DNA of 33,495 nt. It comes from Bdellovibrionota bacterium. GTDB taxonomy: Bacteria > Bdellovibrionota_G > JALEGL01 > DATDPG01. The translations under genes were made by a program, and so were the position numbers. The stretch is from the NCBI GenBank assembly GCA_035292885.1, contig DATDPG010000079.1:1-33495 (forward strand), written 5' to 3'. The notes under the pieces were generated by a model, which searched no databases, was not told where the DNA came from, and saw only the letters and a list, made by a program, of their open reading frames with translations. Positions 32,665-33,495 of this stretch are shown piece after piece (within the stretch, counting starts at the first letter, position 1; every line of letters starts with the position of its first letter).

Positions 32665-33495
32665 TCCCCGGCGGAAGCTCTTCGTCTTCGTCCTCTGGGA
32701 CGATCTTCGCCAGCGCGACCAGGCGCTCTTTTTCTTGAAGGTGGATAAGGCGGACGCCCTGTGTGGCGCGGCCGATGACGGAGATCTCTTTGGCCTTCGT
32801 TCGAATCAGCTGCCCCTGATCCGAGATCAGCATGACGTCGTCGTCGTCGGTGACCTGGGCTACGCCGACAACCGGGCCGTTTTTGTCCGTGACGCGCATC
32901 GTCATGATCCCTTTGCCGCCGCGCGACTGGACGCGGTATTCTTTCGTCTCCGTCCGTTTTCCGTAGCCGTATTCCGTCGCCGTCAGAACCGTCCCTTCGG
33001 ACGTAAAAACCTCCATTCCGACCACGACGTCCTCTTTATCGAGGTCGATTCCCCAGACGCCGACCGCCTGCCTCCCGGTGGGACGAACCTCGCCTTCTTT
33101 GAATCGAATCGCCTGCCCCTGTTTGGTCGCCAGAAAAATGTCCGACTTGCCGTCGGTCAGTGTGGCGGCGATCATCCGGTCCCCTTCTTCAATGCCGCAC
33201 GCGATGATTCCGCTGGCGCGCGGGTTCGAATAGGCCATGAGATCGGTCTTCTTGATGATTCCGTTCTTCGTCGCCATGACGACGTATTGCCCTTCCACAA
33301 ATTCTTTCACCGGCAGAATCGCCGCCGCCTTTTCCTCCTGGGCCATCTGCACCAAATTCACGATCGGCTTTCCTTTGGCCGCACGCCCCGCTTGCGGGAT
33401 CTCGTGCACTTTGACCCAGTAAAGTTTTCCCCGGTCGGAGAAAATGAGAACGTACGTGTGCGTGGAGGCGACAAAGAGCGATGTGACGAAGTCCT
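32657..33495 (-). CDS. gyrA: DNA gyrase subunit A, C-terminal part only
   Basis: The frame is open from the right edge to the stop at 32657-32659. The first visible residues ([20 protein letters not shown]) and [22 protein letters not shown] match the junction of the GyrA C-terminal beta-pinwheel. The GyrA box appears as QSRGGKG, the element that separates GyrA from ParC and is needed for DNA wrapping. Several pinwheel blades with acidic turns follow, ending in an acidic tail ([13 protein letters not shown]). The catalytic Tyr and the N-terminal domain lie outside the window. Confidence 0.95.
   Translation of the reverse strand, partial: DFVTSLFVASTHTYVLIFSDRGKLYWVKVHEIPQAGRAAKGKPIVNLVQMAQEEKAAAILPVKEFVEGQYVVMATKNGIIKKTDLMAYSNPRASGIIACGIEEGDRMIAATLTDGKSDIFLATKQGQAIRFKEGEVRPTGRQAVGVWGIDLDKEDVVVGMEVFTSEGTVLTATEYGYGKRTETKEYRVQSRGGKGIMTMRVTDKNGPVVGVAQVTDDDDVMLISDQGQLIRTKAKEISVIGRATQGVRLIHLQEKERLVALAKIVPEDEDEELPPGNA

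Overview
The window looks like a chromosomal segment of an uncultured Gram-negative bacterium, probably of deltaproteobacterial type (Myxococcota/Bdellovibrionota-like or a related candidate lineage). The reasons are lipoprotein and Tat signals, outer-membrane barrel and TPR secretion components, a split ATP synthase cluster whose c subunit carries a signal peptide, Thr-Pro-rich secreted proteins with Cys-rich modules, and a C-terminal Gly-Gly-Gly-Cys/TM/Arg sorting-type signal. The lineage is an inference; no rRNA or tRNA was seen. Genes are densely packed, with many 4-base ATGA stop/start overlaps.

Layout. 1-7.9 kb is a secreted/accessory region: a lipoprotein running off the left edge (minus), a very large prepilin-type protein with a PilY1-like middle and Thr-Pro/Cys-rich tail (plus), a convergent S53-like subtilase-fold protease (minus), translationally coupled to a small protein homologous to the protease's own propeptide, and a divergent lipoprotein metallopeptidase (plus). 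8-11.1 kb (plus) is a family-2 glycosyltransferase plus TPR/outer-membrane-barrel pair resembling YaiP/YaiO or PgaC/PgaA polysaccharide systems. 11.2-20.9 kb (plus) is one tight seven-gene run: SH3-type periplasmic protein, M48 protease, uncharacterised protein, DoxX, AddB-like nuclease, alkaline phosphatase, AddA-like helicase-nuclease. The phosphatase sits inside the add pair.

20.9-33.5 kb is entirely minus strand. From the right edge leftwards it reads gyrA (3' part), msrP, msrQ (with a large imperfect palindrome between them), a BamD-like TPR lipoprotein, hemL, a small protein plus nucleotidyltransferase module, a peroxiredoxin, atpZ-atpI-atpB-atpE, dnaJ, a 19-repeat TPR protein, and an XRE regulator plus AbiEii-type nucleotidyltransferase module with a 22-bp palindromic operator.

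The most interesting items are the protease with a free-standing propeptide-like partner, the pilin/propeller fusion whose 3' end overlaps the protease gene, two unrelated nucleotidyltransferase modules of toxin-antitoxin type, the phosphatase inside addAB, and the duplicated leader with a hairpin in front of the first lipoprotein gene.
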